A stretch of DNA of 10,588 nucleotides from Hirudo medicinalis (GCA_011800805.1 MPNW01001349.1:26954-37541); one strand, 5' to 3'; shown: positions 1 through 6,791, counted from the first letter of the stretch. Numbers and translations: made by a program. Notes: generated by a model not told the origin, from the letters alone.

Positions 1-195
1 AAGCTTGTTCAAATCACAAATGATTCTATCGTACACAAATTGTGTAGCTTGGATTCTGGATTCCCGAGTGGATGTTGAGATGTTTGAAGGTTTCTGGAGT
101 TGAGCAATTGTTAAATGCGTTATTTTCAAATCGTTGATTTCCATCAGGGAACCCTGAATCAGAATTTTTTCTGGGGTTTTGATTTTTGAAGACAT
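1..195 (-). CDS. Partial unidentified ORF running off the left edge
   Basis: Reading the minus strand from the ATG at 195-193 there are 65 codons with no stop up to base 1, so the frame is truncated by the window. An in-frame TAG lies 12 codons upstream (234-232), which makes this ATG the natural start, and it has a G at -3. The protein begins MSSKIKTPEKILIQGSLMEI and ends near RIICDLNKL. It is hydrophilic and lysine-rich, with no signal peptide, membrane segment or motif I recognise. It starts about 180 bp inside a hAT-type transposon terminus (357-375) that faces the same way, so it could be an element-encoded protein or the N-terminus of its transposase. In DNA this AT-rich, 65 stop-free codons are somewhat unlikely by chance but not decisive. 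Function unknown. Confidence 0.33.
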   Translation of the reverse strand, partial: MSSKIKTPEKILIQGSLMEINDLKITHLTIAQLQKPSNISTSTRESRIQATQFVYDRIICDLNKL

Positions 196-356
196 TTCTT
201 TAGGTTTTTTTTCTTTTCGGGGATGATTTTTCTAATGTTATGCCGGTAATATTTGTTAAATATCGAGATATCGATCATTAAAACCAGTTGAAAAATATAT
301 ACATTCATTTTTTTTTTATTTAGCAATTTTGGATTTTAACAATTTTGGGGGGTTAG

Positions 357-375
357 AACCCTGGATGCGCCACTG
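357..375 (-). mobile_element. hAT-type terminal inverted repeat, outer end at 375
   Basis: On the minus strand this reads CAGTGGCGCATCCAGGGTT followed by a run of C and AAAATT. It closely resembles the CAGTGGCGGATCCAGGGG termini seen on many animal hAT elements. The element would extend left, beyond base 1. The outer flank 376-383 (tttcgcct) would be one copy of the 8-bp target duplication. The partner terminus is not in the window. The family resemblance is from memory; no alignment was run. Confidence 0.45.
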
Positions 376-884
376 TTTCGCCTCAAACTTGACAGATTTA
401 AAAGAACGTAGGCTCATTTTATTCACAAATTATTCTGTCGTGTGAAGGTAATGGATGGGTCTTTTATTTTCCTTGTTTTGTGAATTTCAGTTTCGCATAA
501 AATCACAAAACCGATTGAAAAAAACTAATGGAAAGTTAATTTAAGAGTGATAATGATGTTGATCGTGACGAGAGATAGATTGTCATCCATTTTATAACAG
601 GATATTTCGACGAAGATTATTAATATTCTACACAAATTCGCGACATTTCATGACACGAGCAAGCCACCTCAGTGAACTTTGAAGTTTTTCGATTCTTTTC
701 ATGTTTGTGGCACAAAAGAGCTTCTCACGACTTAAACATTTCTCGTCTTTCCAAATCCAAATGAATGTTGATTATTTTTATCGTTCTTCTAAATTTTTCG
801 GTGTGGAAAACTCTTTAATGCAGAGTTTTAAAGTTCACAATAAAATTAATGACATTTTGTGAAATCAAATCGCATGAAAGTCTT
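376..884. other. Intergenic, no gene seen
   Basis: About 500 bp of AT-rich, apparently unique sequence with stops in all frames and no ORF of note. Bases 424-441 match 15-32 at 16 of 18 positions (CACAAAT-ATTCT-TCGT), a weak direct repeat either side of the hAT terminus. No RNA gene, promoter or coding exon is supported. Confidence 0.5.
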
Positions 885-1068
885 ATTTTTGTTACTTTGT
901 AATGCTTTTTGGCGGACCAAGTAACGAAGAAAAAGAATTTCCTTAAGTCTTATTTCGTTACAAATAAAAGTACTGAAAATTTACCGTACTTCGTTACATG
1001 TAAAAAGTACTCCGATTGTACTTGAATAAAGTAACGCCTTCCTTTTACTTCGTTACTTAGCAACACTG
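885..1068. mobile_element. Non-autonomous hAT-like element (MITE), right end at 1068
   Basis: The stretch is crowded with the word GTAAC and its complement GTTAC (AAGTAACGAAG, TTTCGTTAC, ACTTCGTTAC, AAGTAACGCC) and ends TTACTTAGCAACACTG. Read from the other strand, that terminus is CAGTGTTGCTAAGTAACG. CAGTGTTG termini followed by repeated AGTAAC words are typical of a widespread animal hAT group. The left CAGTGTTG end is not found, so the copy is truncated or decayed and the left boundary is approximate. It has no coding capacity. The candidate 8-bp flank gttccatc (1069-1076) has no visible partner. Confidence 0.45.
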
Positions 1069-1428
1069 GTTCCATCTACAATTAATCTTGGATTTTTATG
1101 TTCAGAATTTATGTTAACAAGCCAAGGAGAGCGTAAGAGATCATCAAACTAGAGTTGAATAAAAGCGCTTAGTTATGTTGTGTTGTGACTGCACATCGCT
1201 GTTGGCGGGAACAGAAACCAAATACAAAATTTGAATTTGAAAACTCTCCTTTCCTTGTCTTCTCTTAGCAAGCTCGCAACATGGCCGAGCCAAACACAGA
1301 TTGACGTTTGTTGTTTACGATAGACTTGTTTAATAAAATCTTTAATAAACACTTGTCTCCTGACATTAGTTAAATTTAACACGCTTGTCGAAGGAGTTCG
1401 AAAGCCTCAGTCACGCTAACCCACATCT
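1069..1428. other. Intergenic with an isolated E2F-like site
   Basis: No supported gene. TTGGCGGGAA at 1202-1211 is a perfect E2F-type consensus. 1281 starts an ATG in fair context (AACATGGCCGAG), but it stops after seven codons. The minus-strand ORF across 1382-1173 resembles nothing I know and has no supporting context. Confidence 0.4.
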
Positions 1429-1560
1429 GAAATAGAAATTGAAGTAGAAATTGAAATAGAGATTGAAATAGTGATTGAAATAGTGATTGAAATAGTGATT
1501 GAAATAGTGATTGAAATAGTGATTGAAATAGAGATTGAAATAGTGATTGAAATAGTGATT
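1429..1560. repeat. 12-bp minisatellite, 11 units
   Basis: Eleven head-to-tail units of GAAATAGTGATT fill the array with no indels. The first three units vary (aatagaaatt, gaagtagaaatt, gaaatagagatt), the core is near-identical, and unit 9 reverts to the gagatt variant. In one frame it reads a glutamate/isoleucine/valine dipeptide pattern (EIVI), but no start, homology or flanking coding signal supports translation. Confidence 0.9.
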
Positions 1561-1690
1561 GGACAGTTTATGAAGTGATCGACAGTGATCTCACTTCTTC
1601 ATTTTAAACGTTTAATGCGATTTATGTTCGCACAGATGAGCATAATTTTCAAGGTTTAATGTGTCACTACAAAATATCATAACACTCGGT

Positions 1691-1760
1691 TGCATTTTGT
1701 TGCATTGTGTTGCATTTTGTTGCATTGTGTTGCATTGTGTTGCATTTTGTTGCATTATGT
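1691..1760. repeat. 10-bp minisatellite, 7 units
   Basis: Seven head-to-tail units of TGCATTKTGT. Position 7 is T, G, T, G, G, T and then A, and the rest is invariant. The 10-bp period is close to one helical turn. It sits 130 bp after the 12-bp array. Confidence 0.9.
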
Positions 1761-1853
1761 GATGTCGACATTTAATGGCCAACGCGAGTTTTCTTTAATC
1801 GAAGAACCACACAATGCTGGAAGTAAGTAAGACTGTTTAGAGTAGATATTTAG

Positions 1854-1954
1854 CCGACAGGGATCTGCCTGACCAACGGGTTCGACTACACCCCGAAAAC
1901 GTAAAGGAGTTTGGAAGAAAAGTTTCGGTGAGGAGAGCACTGATTCCCTGTCGG
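1854..1954. repeat. 101-bp inverted repeat (hairpin or decayed MITE)
   Basis: CCGACAGGGA at 1854-1863 is exactly complementary to TCCCTGTCGG at 1945-1954, and a near match continues inward (TC against GATT). The interior is relatively GC-rich for the window. Strong-looking splice donors occur at 1823 (AAGTAAGTAAG) and 1954 (GGTAAGAG), with an acceptor-like tract ending in TTTGCAG at 1979, but no coding exon accompanies them. Confidence 0.55.
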
Positions 1955-2203
1955 TAAGAGTTTCTTATTACATTTGCAGAAGTCAGGGGAACGAAATATA
2001 TCACAAATCAATGAGACGAGGCCGTCACACTTGGATTAACACCCCCTGTTGCCCTGGGAGTCCTCAAAATTTTGGGTGGCGAGGTGAACGTATGAAAACA
2101 ATTAGAAGATCGTGCAAATCAAATTACATCAAACTGTCCGAGATATCCACCAAACGATTACCAAACGGTCACCATGTTTTGAATACAATGCAAGGGAGAC
2201 GAT

Positions 2204-2481
2204 GACATTCTTCCTGCAAACGAATGTGAGTGTCAAGGAATGACCAGCGTGTTCTTCGAACTTAAATCCTGTAGAAAATGTTTGGGAGACTCTGACATGG
2301 CAGGCATACCGTGATGTAAAACAATATTTTACTGTTATGAAGTTGTGAGAGGTGATAATTGAAGCCAGGAAAGTCTCCCGAAAAGAATACCTGGAACAAT
2401 TAAGTGGAACCAACGAAATCAAGACGTCTTGAAATAATAGAAAAGACAGGACACAGCACATCACATCGACATTTTATTTGA
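2204..2481 (+). pseudogene. Tc1-like transposase, C-terminal relic
   Basis: This is a remnant of the DDE catalytic core of a Tc1/mariner transposase, the nuclease that cuts and joins the element's ends. In order: a degraded D-N-A-P-A-H box at 2204-2221 (read as D-I-L-P-A-N); after a frame change, the W-P-A-R-S-P-D-L-N-P box read as *PACSSNLNPVENVW from 2241; then ...VIIEA...YLEQL; and, after another frame change near 2419, RRLEIIEKTGHSTSH to a stop at 2479. The family normally has 34 residues between the second Asp and the Glu; here the spacing is about 23 codons, so bases were lost. The Trp of WPARS is TGA, and a TGA at 2346-2348 probably was CGA. The N-terminal two-thirds and the terminal repeats are not recognisable. 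It is non-functional and older than the copy at 9138-10137. Confidence 0.75.
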
Positions 2482-2847
2482 CTCAATAACATGATTTGAC
2501 ATCCACATTCTTATTAATTAATCCACAAATTAGAGGAAATTTGAAGATGGCAAATGTGAAAAAAAGAAGAAGATTTTCATAAACATCTCTAGAATTTGTC
2601 ATCAGACTACAAAATAAAAATTCAAGATTTGATAATCGTTCTATGTCAAATATTATAACCAAATTTGGTTTTGTAAAACTAATTCAGTCAAGAGTGATCG
2701 TAAAAATCAGTGCTCTTTAAGATTTGCCAACTGCAAATTAGTCTTTCTTGGGTGCAGGCCCACAGGGGCACCATTTGGTTTTTTAGGGAGCAATTTGAAA
2801 ATCTGCACTTTGGGTTGACAGCGGTAGCTATCAACTTTCAACTTTCC
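2482..2847. other. Intergenic between two transposon relics
   Basis: AT-rich with no gene. 2659-2670 is the perfect 12-bp palindrome ACCAAATTTGGT. The ORF that opens at 2710 merely reads into the hAT relic; its first 45 or so residues resemble nothing I recognise and could be degraded hAT or unrelated sequence. Confidence 0.4.
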
Positions 2848-3192
2848 AACAAACACAGTGCGTCAAATCAGTTTAAAAAACTGAAAACATGGAATAAACA
2901 ACTTCAAGGAACGAATGAAACTCTTTCTGATGCAAAAGCAAAGCTTTTTTTTTTATTTGCCTCTGATTTTAAAGAAAGATTTTCTGATTTAAAAGAAGTT
3001 GATTCTCCAGCTTGGGTGATGGAGCCATTGCTTGTGGATTTGTCGGATGTTTAAATGCAGTCCCACGAAGAACTCTCAGAAATGCAAAATGATGATTCAG
3101 TTAAGATCGAATTCAATATGAAAGGAATGATGGCATGCTTTGTGATGAGATAGAAGCTAAATACACAAATTTAATGAACTCTGCAAGGAAAC

Positions 3193-3392
3193 TGTTGTTA
3201 TCACTCCTATCATGTTGTTACCATTCCTATCATGTTGTTATCATTCATATCATGTTGTTATCATTCCTATCATGTTGTTATCATTCCTATCATGTTGTTA
3301 TCATTCCTATCATGTTGTTATCATTCCTATCATGTTGTTATCATTCCTATCATGTTGTTACCAATCCTATCATGTTGTTATCATTTCTATCT
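3193..3392 (+). repeat. 20-bp minisatellite inside the hAT gene, 10 units
   Basis: Ten head-to-tail units of TGTTGTTATCATTCCTATCA, each exactly 20 bp. The first (CACTCC) and last (CATTTCTATCT) are the most divergent, and those edge units join seamlessly to the hAT codons either side (KLLL before, FLSSYL after). The nine added units total 180 bp, so the hAT reading frame is kept and a 20-residue cycle (LLSFLSCCYHSYHVVIIPIM) is read. The repeat therefore lies within a coding relic and is not evidence of a separate gene. Confidence 0.93.
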
Positions 3393-3459
3393 TCATATTT
3401 AGCTGAACGAGGCTTTGGTGCTATAAATGATTTTCTACTGAAGAAATGAAATCGACTTG

Positions 3460-3500
3460 ATATCACTAAATATATATATCATGATAATATATCACTAAAT
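3460..3500 (+). repeat. 12-bp direct repeat with 29-bp offset
   Basis: ATATCACTAAAT occurs at 3460-3471 and again at 3489-3500, separated by an AT-rich spacer (tatatatcatgataat). It splits the conserved hAT string NRLDITK / RGDLRL, whose two halves resume exactly at the repeat edges, so the 29 bp are an insertion or duplication that shifts the frame. Confidence 0.75.
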
Positions 3501-3535
3501 GAGGAGTATTTAGATTGACACTGGAAATATTTTCG

Positions 3536-3911
3536 TTGGGAATTTTCAGGAAAGAAATTAGCCAGCTGTTCAAACGGTGAAACCATGGCGGACACAGGCA
3601 TCAAAGCCAGAATTCGTCCTCATTTTTGTATATTTAAGTGAAAAATGTCTAAAAATCGCAGAAAAATCGAATAAAATTCACCGGATAAAGATATAAGCAA
3701 ATAATATTATACAATAATTTGCATTCCTCAATCTTTATCGGGGAACTTTTAATAGATTTTATGCCATTTTTGCTATTTGTCACCTAAATATTGAAAATTA
3801 ATTTGAACTCACTCCAAAATTGCTGACAGTACAAATTGTACAAATTTTAAAAGGTAATTTTAATGCGATTTGACATATACATTGTAATGTAATCATTACA
3901 TTATAAAAAAC
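3536..3911. other. Intergenic with an imperfect hairpin
   Basis: No supported gene. CCGGATAAAGAT (3681-3692) and ATCTTTATCGGG (3731-3742) form a 12-bp inverted repeat with one mismatch that extends outward (TTCACC against GGGGAA). 3885-3903 is a 9-bp-arm palindrome, TAATGTAAT-C-ATTACATTA. ACCATGGCGG at 3582-3591 is a good-context ATG, but it opens only 18 codons. Confidence 0.45.
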
Positions 3912-3946
3912 GATGGATGGATGGATGGACGGACAGATGGATGGAT
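3912..3946. repeat. (GATG)n microsatellite
   Basis: Short run of GATG with GGAC and CAGA interruptions. It is the same tetranucleotide family as the arrays at 6792-6931 and 10513-10588 but in the opposite orientation. Confidence 0.9.
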
Positions 3947-4268
3947 AATTATTATTAATTATAATTTGATCATCATCATCGTATTATATTATAAAATTGG
4001 TCTGCTCAATTATAAATTTCGGTATTTACATTAAAAATGGCGATAAACATGTAATTAAAATATAATAAATTATTTGAATTTAATTATGAAATACTTCTAT
4101 TTATTAAAGATCTTTCAAGATATTACATGCATTTGTAGCTTTAACGGTTGATTTTTATTTTTATTTGTTTTATTTTTCGATTTATTCATTTAAAGCAGCT
4201 TATAGCAAATTTCACAAACGTTTTTTGTGTCATTTATTTATAAGGGATTGATTCATACAGTCAGAGAC
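3947..4268. other. AT-rich spacer
   Basis: Very AT-rich, mostly TTAATTA and TTTATTT words. No ORF, RNA gene or convincing regulatory motif is seen. Confidence 0.55.
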
Positions 4269-4617
4269 GAAAACATGGGTCCAGAAATCAAGTTATAATT
4301 ACATTATAATTATTATTAGTTAAGTTATAATTATTACTAATTAAATTGTAATTATTACTAATTAAATAGTTAGTATTACTAATTAAATTGTAATTATTAC
4401 TAATTAAATTGTAATCATTACCAATTAAGTTACAATTATTATTAATTAAATTAGAATAATTTCTAACTAAATTATAGTTATTATTTATTGGATTACAATT
4501 ATTATTAATTTAATTATAAATATTAATAATTATAATTATAATTAATTAATTATAAATTATATGGCAATATTTCAAAATTTGAGAAAGGACGTTTTGAAGA
4601 AGAATGAATCGTGAATG
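4269..4617. repeat. Direct duplication, copy A (expanded)
   Basis: It starts GAAAACATGGGTCCAGAAAT and ends with TATATGGCAATATTTCAAAATTTGAGAAA followed by ACGTTTTGAAGAAGAA. The same edges occur in copy B (4701-4832), 432 bp downstream at the left edge. The interior here is about 220 bp longer because of the 21-bp array at 4291-4521. Confidence 0.85.
4291..4521. repeat. 21-bp minisatellite, 11 units in perfect register
   Basis: Consensus ATTACTAATTAAATTGTAAT plus T. Units begin at 4291, 4312, 4333, 4354, 4375, 4396, 4417, 4438, 4459, 4480 and 4501, every one exactly 21 bp although bases have diverged, especially in the outer units. Almost wholly A+T. 21 bp is two helical turns. Confidence 0.85.
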
Positions 4618-4700
4618 GGAAATCAACAGCTTTGATGGGTTTTTGATTAGATTTGAGTTTGTCTCGAGGCTCGTGAAAATGCCATATATTCGCTTTAGAA

Positions 4701-4832
4701 GAAAACATGGATTCAGAAATCAAGTTATAATTAAATTATAATTATTATTATTATTATTATTATTATAAATTATATGGCAATATTTCAAAATTTGAGAAAA
4801 TACGTTTTGAAGAAGAAAGGAATCCTGAATGC
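4701..4832. repeat. Direct duplication, copy B (compact)
   Basis: It has the same left edge (GAAAACATGGATTCAGAAAT) and right edge (ATGGCAATATTTCAAAATTT, ACGTTTTGAAGAAGAA) as copy A. Between them is one 21-bp-like unit and a (TTA)n run in place of eleven units. Its right edge lies next to the LINE relic. Confidence 0.85.
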
Positions 4833-4871
4833 AATGGTACAATTTTAGTCAAATTCTGATGATTTCTGAAG

Positions 4872-5725
4872 ATGTTCTCAAGACGACCGGCTGATCACAA
4901 TTACACAGGCTTTTTACTGTGGGCATTTTTAACAGGCTGGCTTTACGCACTTCTCGGTTTTCATTTGTGCGAAAGTTGTTTGAAGTCAAACGAGGATTGT
5001 CTGAAGAAATTTGTTGACGAAAACGCAAAGGAACAATTGAAAGGTGTAACTGAGGATGTTGCAGAGCTTAAACTGATTATCAGGACAACTGATGAGTTGG
5101 TTGATGCCATTAAAGAACAAGGAAAACAAATTGAAGAGCTCCAGCAGAACTTCAAGGAGTTGAATAAAGTTTCAATAAAAAAGTTTGATGAGAACAAACA
5201 AGAAACCAAGCAATGGTCCATTTTATTTGAAAATAAAGTCGAAATATTGCTTGCAGATATCGAGAAAGTCCAAGGATCAGCGACAGACACAAACTCAAAA
5301 ATAGAAATGAACAATGAGAGACAAAGAAGACAGAACAACATCACAGTCTACAATTTGACAGAAGATGTCGGAAAGTCAAAAGAAAAAGAGCTCGTGTCAA
5401 AGCTCCTGAAATAAGTAACCGGAAAAAATAGAAAAAGAAATCTTTTTGTTCAGAATTGGCAAAAAAGTTGTTGATATTTGAAAGCTTAGAGACCAACAAC
5501 CCTGTTCTGGATAACAGCAGCAGATTGAAGGATAGTGAAAGCTTCAACAAAGTTATCCTAAGCCTTGATTTGTCGAAGGAAGACAAGGAGGACTGCAAAC
5601 AGTTTCTTGCAGACAAATTGAAAGAAGTCAATGAGAAGGGAGGAAGCAAGAAGTGGGTCGTAAGGATCAGAGGACAACCAGGGGCCTTCCATGCCATTGC
5701 TTACAGAAGAAGAGCAGTCGAATGA
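4872..5725 (+). pseudogene. LINE ORF1 protein (CR1/Jockey-type), frameshifted
   Basis: ORF1 proteins of these LINEs bind their own RNA and act as chaperones in the retrotransposition particle. The first open stretch (4872-5414) has LLGFHLCESC with a C-x2-C pair at residues 33 and 36, perhaps the end of a PHD finger. A long charged heptad-rich coiled coil follows (about 50-150), then RRQNNITVYNLTED (about 152-165), the usual entry into the ORF1 RNA-binding domain. After a TAA (5412) and a slip in an A run near 5425, the protein resumes as KEIFLFRIGKK. Another frame, from about 5480, gives RLKDSESFNKVILSLDLSKED and ends KKWVVRIRGQPGAFHAIAYR, matching the family's WVVR-RGxPG tail. At least two stops and two frame changes make it non-functional. 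The hydrophobic stretch at residues 13-30 is probably out-of-frame decay, not a membrane helix. Confidence 0.8.
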
Positions 5726-5972
5726 ATTGACATACAAATACAAATGTAAATAGATTTTTTTTGTTCTTTGAGTTACTTTTGATTTTGATTTGTGATGAAT
5801 CGTGCATGCATAGTTGAAGTTATTTGGTTAAGATGTATTGTAAGTTCACTTTCATAGTCCCGCGGAGATCCTGAGCCATGTTTGGGGACTTTAAAAATTT
5901 TATGTTGTGGTTCACTTATTTGGACAGGTGGATGTTGAATGTTTGGTCGGGAAAATAAAAATAAAAATAATA
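5726..5972 (+). other. Presumed 3' UTR and tail of the LINE
   Basis: Begins directly after the ORF1 stop. It is less AT-rich in the middle (CCCGCGGAGATCCTGAGCC at 5860-5878) and ends GGTCGGGAAAATAAAAATAA, continuing in A-rich tail. Non-coding in all frames. The A-rich end on the sense strand is what marks it as a retrotransposon 3' end. Confidence 0.5.
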
Positions 5973-6071
5973 AGTTATATTCACTGTGAAGTTAATCATG
6001 GGTTTTAAATAAATCTAGGAAATTATTCGACCGAGTCGTTAGACAACAAGTGAATATAGGATCGCAAGGAG

Positions 6072-6384
6072 GACCAATAGCAGCTCTCCTTAAAAGCAGA
6101 CGAGTTTACCGACCAATAGCAGCTCTTGATTAATGATCCTTCTGAATCTTTAAAGAAGACGAACGTCTTTGGTTTATGTTTGAGGATCAAAAATGAGAAT
6201 AAACACACAAAAAACTTTAATAACAACAAGCAGACTCTGAATAATTGAAAAAATAAGGTTCACCAATTATTATTAATTAATTATTTAGAAGCACAACCAT
6301 CCTAGTGATCAGCAAAGGCGTTGCTTCCTACAACCAATGAAAATCTTTCTCTTCATTCAAAAGTGAAACCCCTGCTGCTATTGG
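6072..6384. promoter_or_regulatory. Three CCAATAGCAGC boxes plus a fourth CCAAT
   Basis: GACCAATAGCAGCTCT occurs identically at 6072-6087 and 6111-6126 (39 bp apart). Its 11-bp core CCAATAGCAGC recurs inverted at 6374-6384 (GCTGCTATTGG). A further CCAAT lies at 6334-6338. CCAAT in either orientation is the NF-Y binding pentamer. No TATA box or exon can be tied to them, so promoter or enhancer activity is inference. Confidence 0.35.
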
Positions 6385-6411
6385 CTGATTTAAGTTGCAA
6401 TCAATTTCAAG

Positions 6412-6480
6412 ACCTTTCACCTTTGAACCCAACTGACATCAGTTTGCTTCCAAGCGTGACCACTTAGGTGATGACGTCAT
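6412..6480. promoter_or_regulatory. TCF-like site and palindromic CRE
   Basis: ATGACGTCAT at 6471-6480 is a perfect CRE/ATF palindrome. TTTCACCTTTGAACC, ending near 6429, holds a CCTTTGAA word of the TCF/LEF type. TTTTAAAATA follows at about 6495. These lie in one GC-richer island with the CCAAT boxes upstream. Confidence 0.35.
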
Positions 6481-6791
6481 TAAGGAATGGTTCTTTTAAA
6501 ATAAGATTTCAAATAAATAAATAAAAATAATTGTGAAAATATAAATGGCATAAATAATAATTAATTTTAACTTAAAAATGAAAATTTGACGAAAAAAATC
6601 AACGTTTCAGATAGTTAAGATGTATCACTTATTAGGAGAACAAAACCTGGTAAATCAAAATAACATAAACAAATTTCAGAACTTATTCTTCAAATTACTC
6701 GGGTAATTAGTCCTTTTCTTTGTAAATGAAGGACACTTTTGTAAGGAAATGTCGTCACGCTAATTAAGAAGAATAGCCTACCTTGAATGCT
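6481..6791. other. AT-rich spacer
   Basis: Starts with (AAAT)n-like sequence and has no supported ORF or RNA gene. The minus-strand frame running through here is kept open mainly by the adjoining tetranucleotide repeat. Confidence 0.5.

Larger units (their letters stand above)
2848..3535 (+). pseudogene. hAT transposase (ZBED5/SCAND3-like), C-terminal half, broken
   Basis: The readable pieces follow the C-terminal half of ZBED5/SCAND3/FAM200-type hAT transposases, ending in the hATC dimerisation region. First frame: NKQLQGTNETLSDAKAK (from about 2880), then SDFKERFSDL and PAWVMEPLLVDLSDV, a TAA at 3052-3054, and QSHEELSEMQNDDSVK. A single-base loss near 3135 moves the reading to LCDEIEAKY...NSARKLLL. 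A minisatellite follows (3193-3392), then SSYLAERGFGAINDFLLKK, TGA at 3447, NRLDITK, a 29-bp duplication, TGA at 3500, and G-x-x-RLTL. About 45 codons usual between AKAK and the ERF box are missing, and nothing of the N-terminal BED finger or first catalytic Asp is visible. Non-functional. The family call rests on the RGFxA and KxRNRLDIT signatures. Confidence 0.85.
4833..5975 (+). mobile_element. CR1-like non-LTR retrotransposon, ORF1-only copy
   Basis: The span holds a degraded ORF1 (4872-5725), about 225 bp of apparent 3' untranslated sequence, and an A-rich AAATA-type tail at 5952-5972. No endonuclease or reverse transcriptase motif is present. Left boundary is set by the end of duplication copy B and is approximate. 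No target-site duplication was found by eye. It could be an internally deleted LINE or a member of an ORF1-only family of the HAL1 kind. Confidence 0.6.

Noticed and set aside
15..441. 16 of 18 match between 15-32 and 424-441 as a duplicated exon
   Set aside because: The similarity does not extend beyond the 18 bp, and the second copy contains an in-frame stop.
1173..1382. Minus-strand 69-codon ORF
   Set aside because: No known motif, no promoter or splice context; within chance expectation.
1429..1560. CRISPR-like array
   Set aside because: Units are contiguous with no spacers, and the context is eukaryotic; it is a simple minisatellite.
1877..1890. B-box-like GGTTCGACTAC (tRNA or SINE)
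   Set aside because: No A box at proper spacing and no cloverleaf could be drawn.
2129..2464. Minus-strand 111-codon ORF
   Set aside because: Antisense of the Tc1 relic, whose plus-strand reading has the ENVW box.
4885..4930. Transmembrane segment at the N-terminus of ORF1
   Set aside because: Hydrophobic stretch lies where the family has a zinc finger end and probably reflects frameshifted decay.
4961..5344. Minus-strand 127-codon ORF
   Set aside because: Shadow of the coiled-coil coding strand of the LINE ORF1; S/F/L-rich composition is typical of the antisense of such sequence.
5341..5697. Minus-strand 118-codon ORF
   Set aside because: Antisense shadow of the C-terminal ORF1 region, whose plus-strand frame has clear family motifs.
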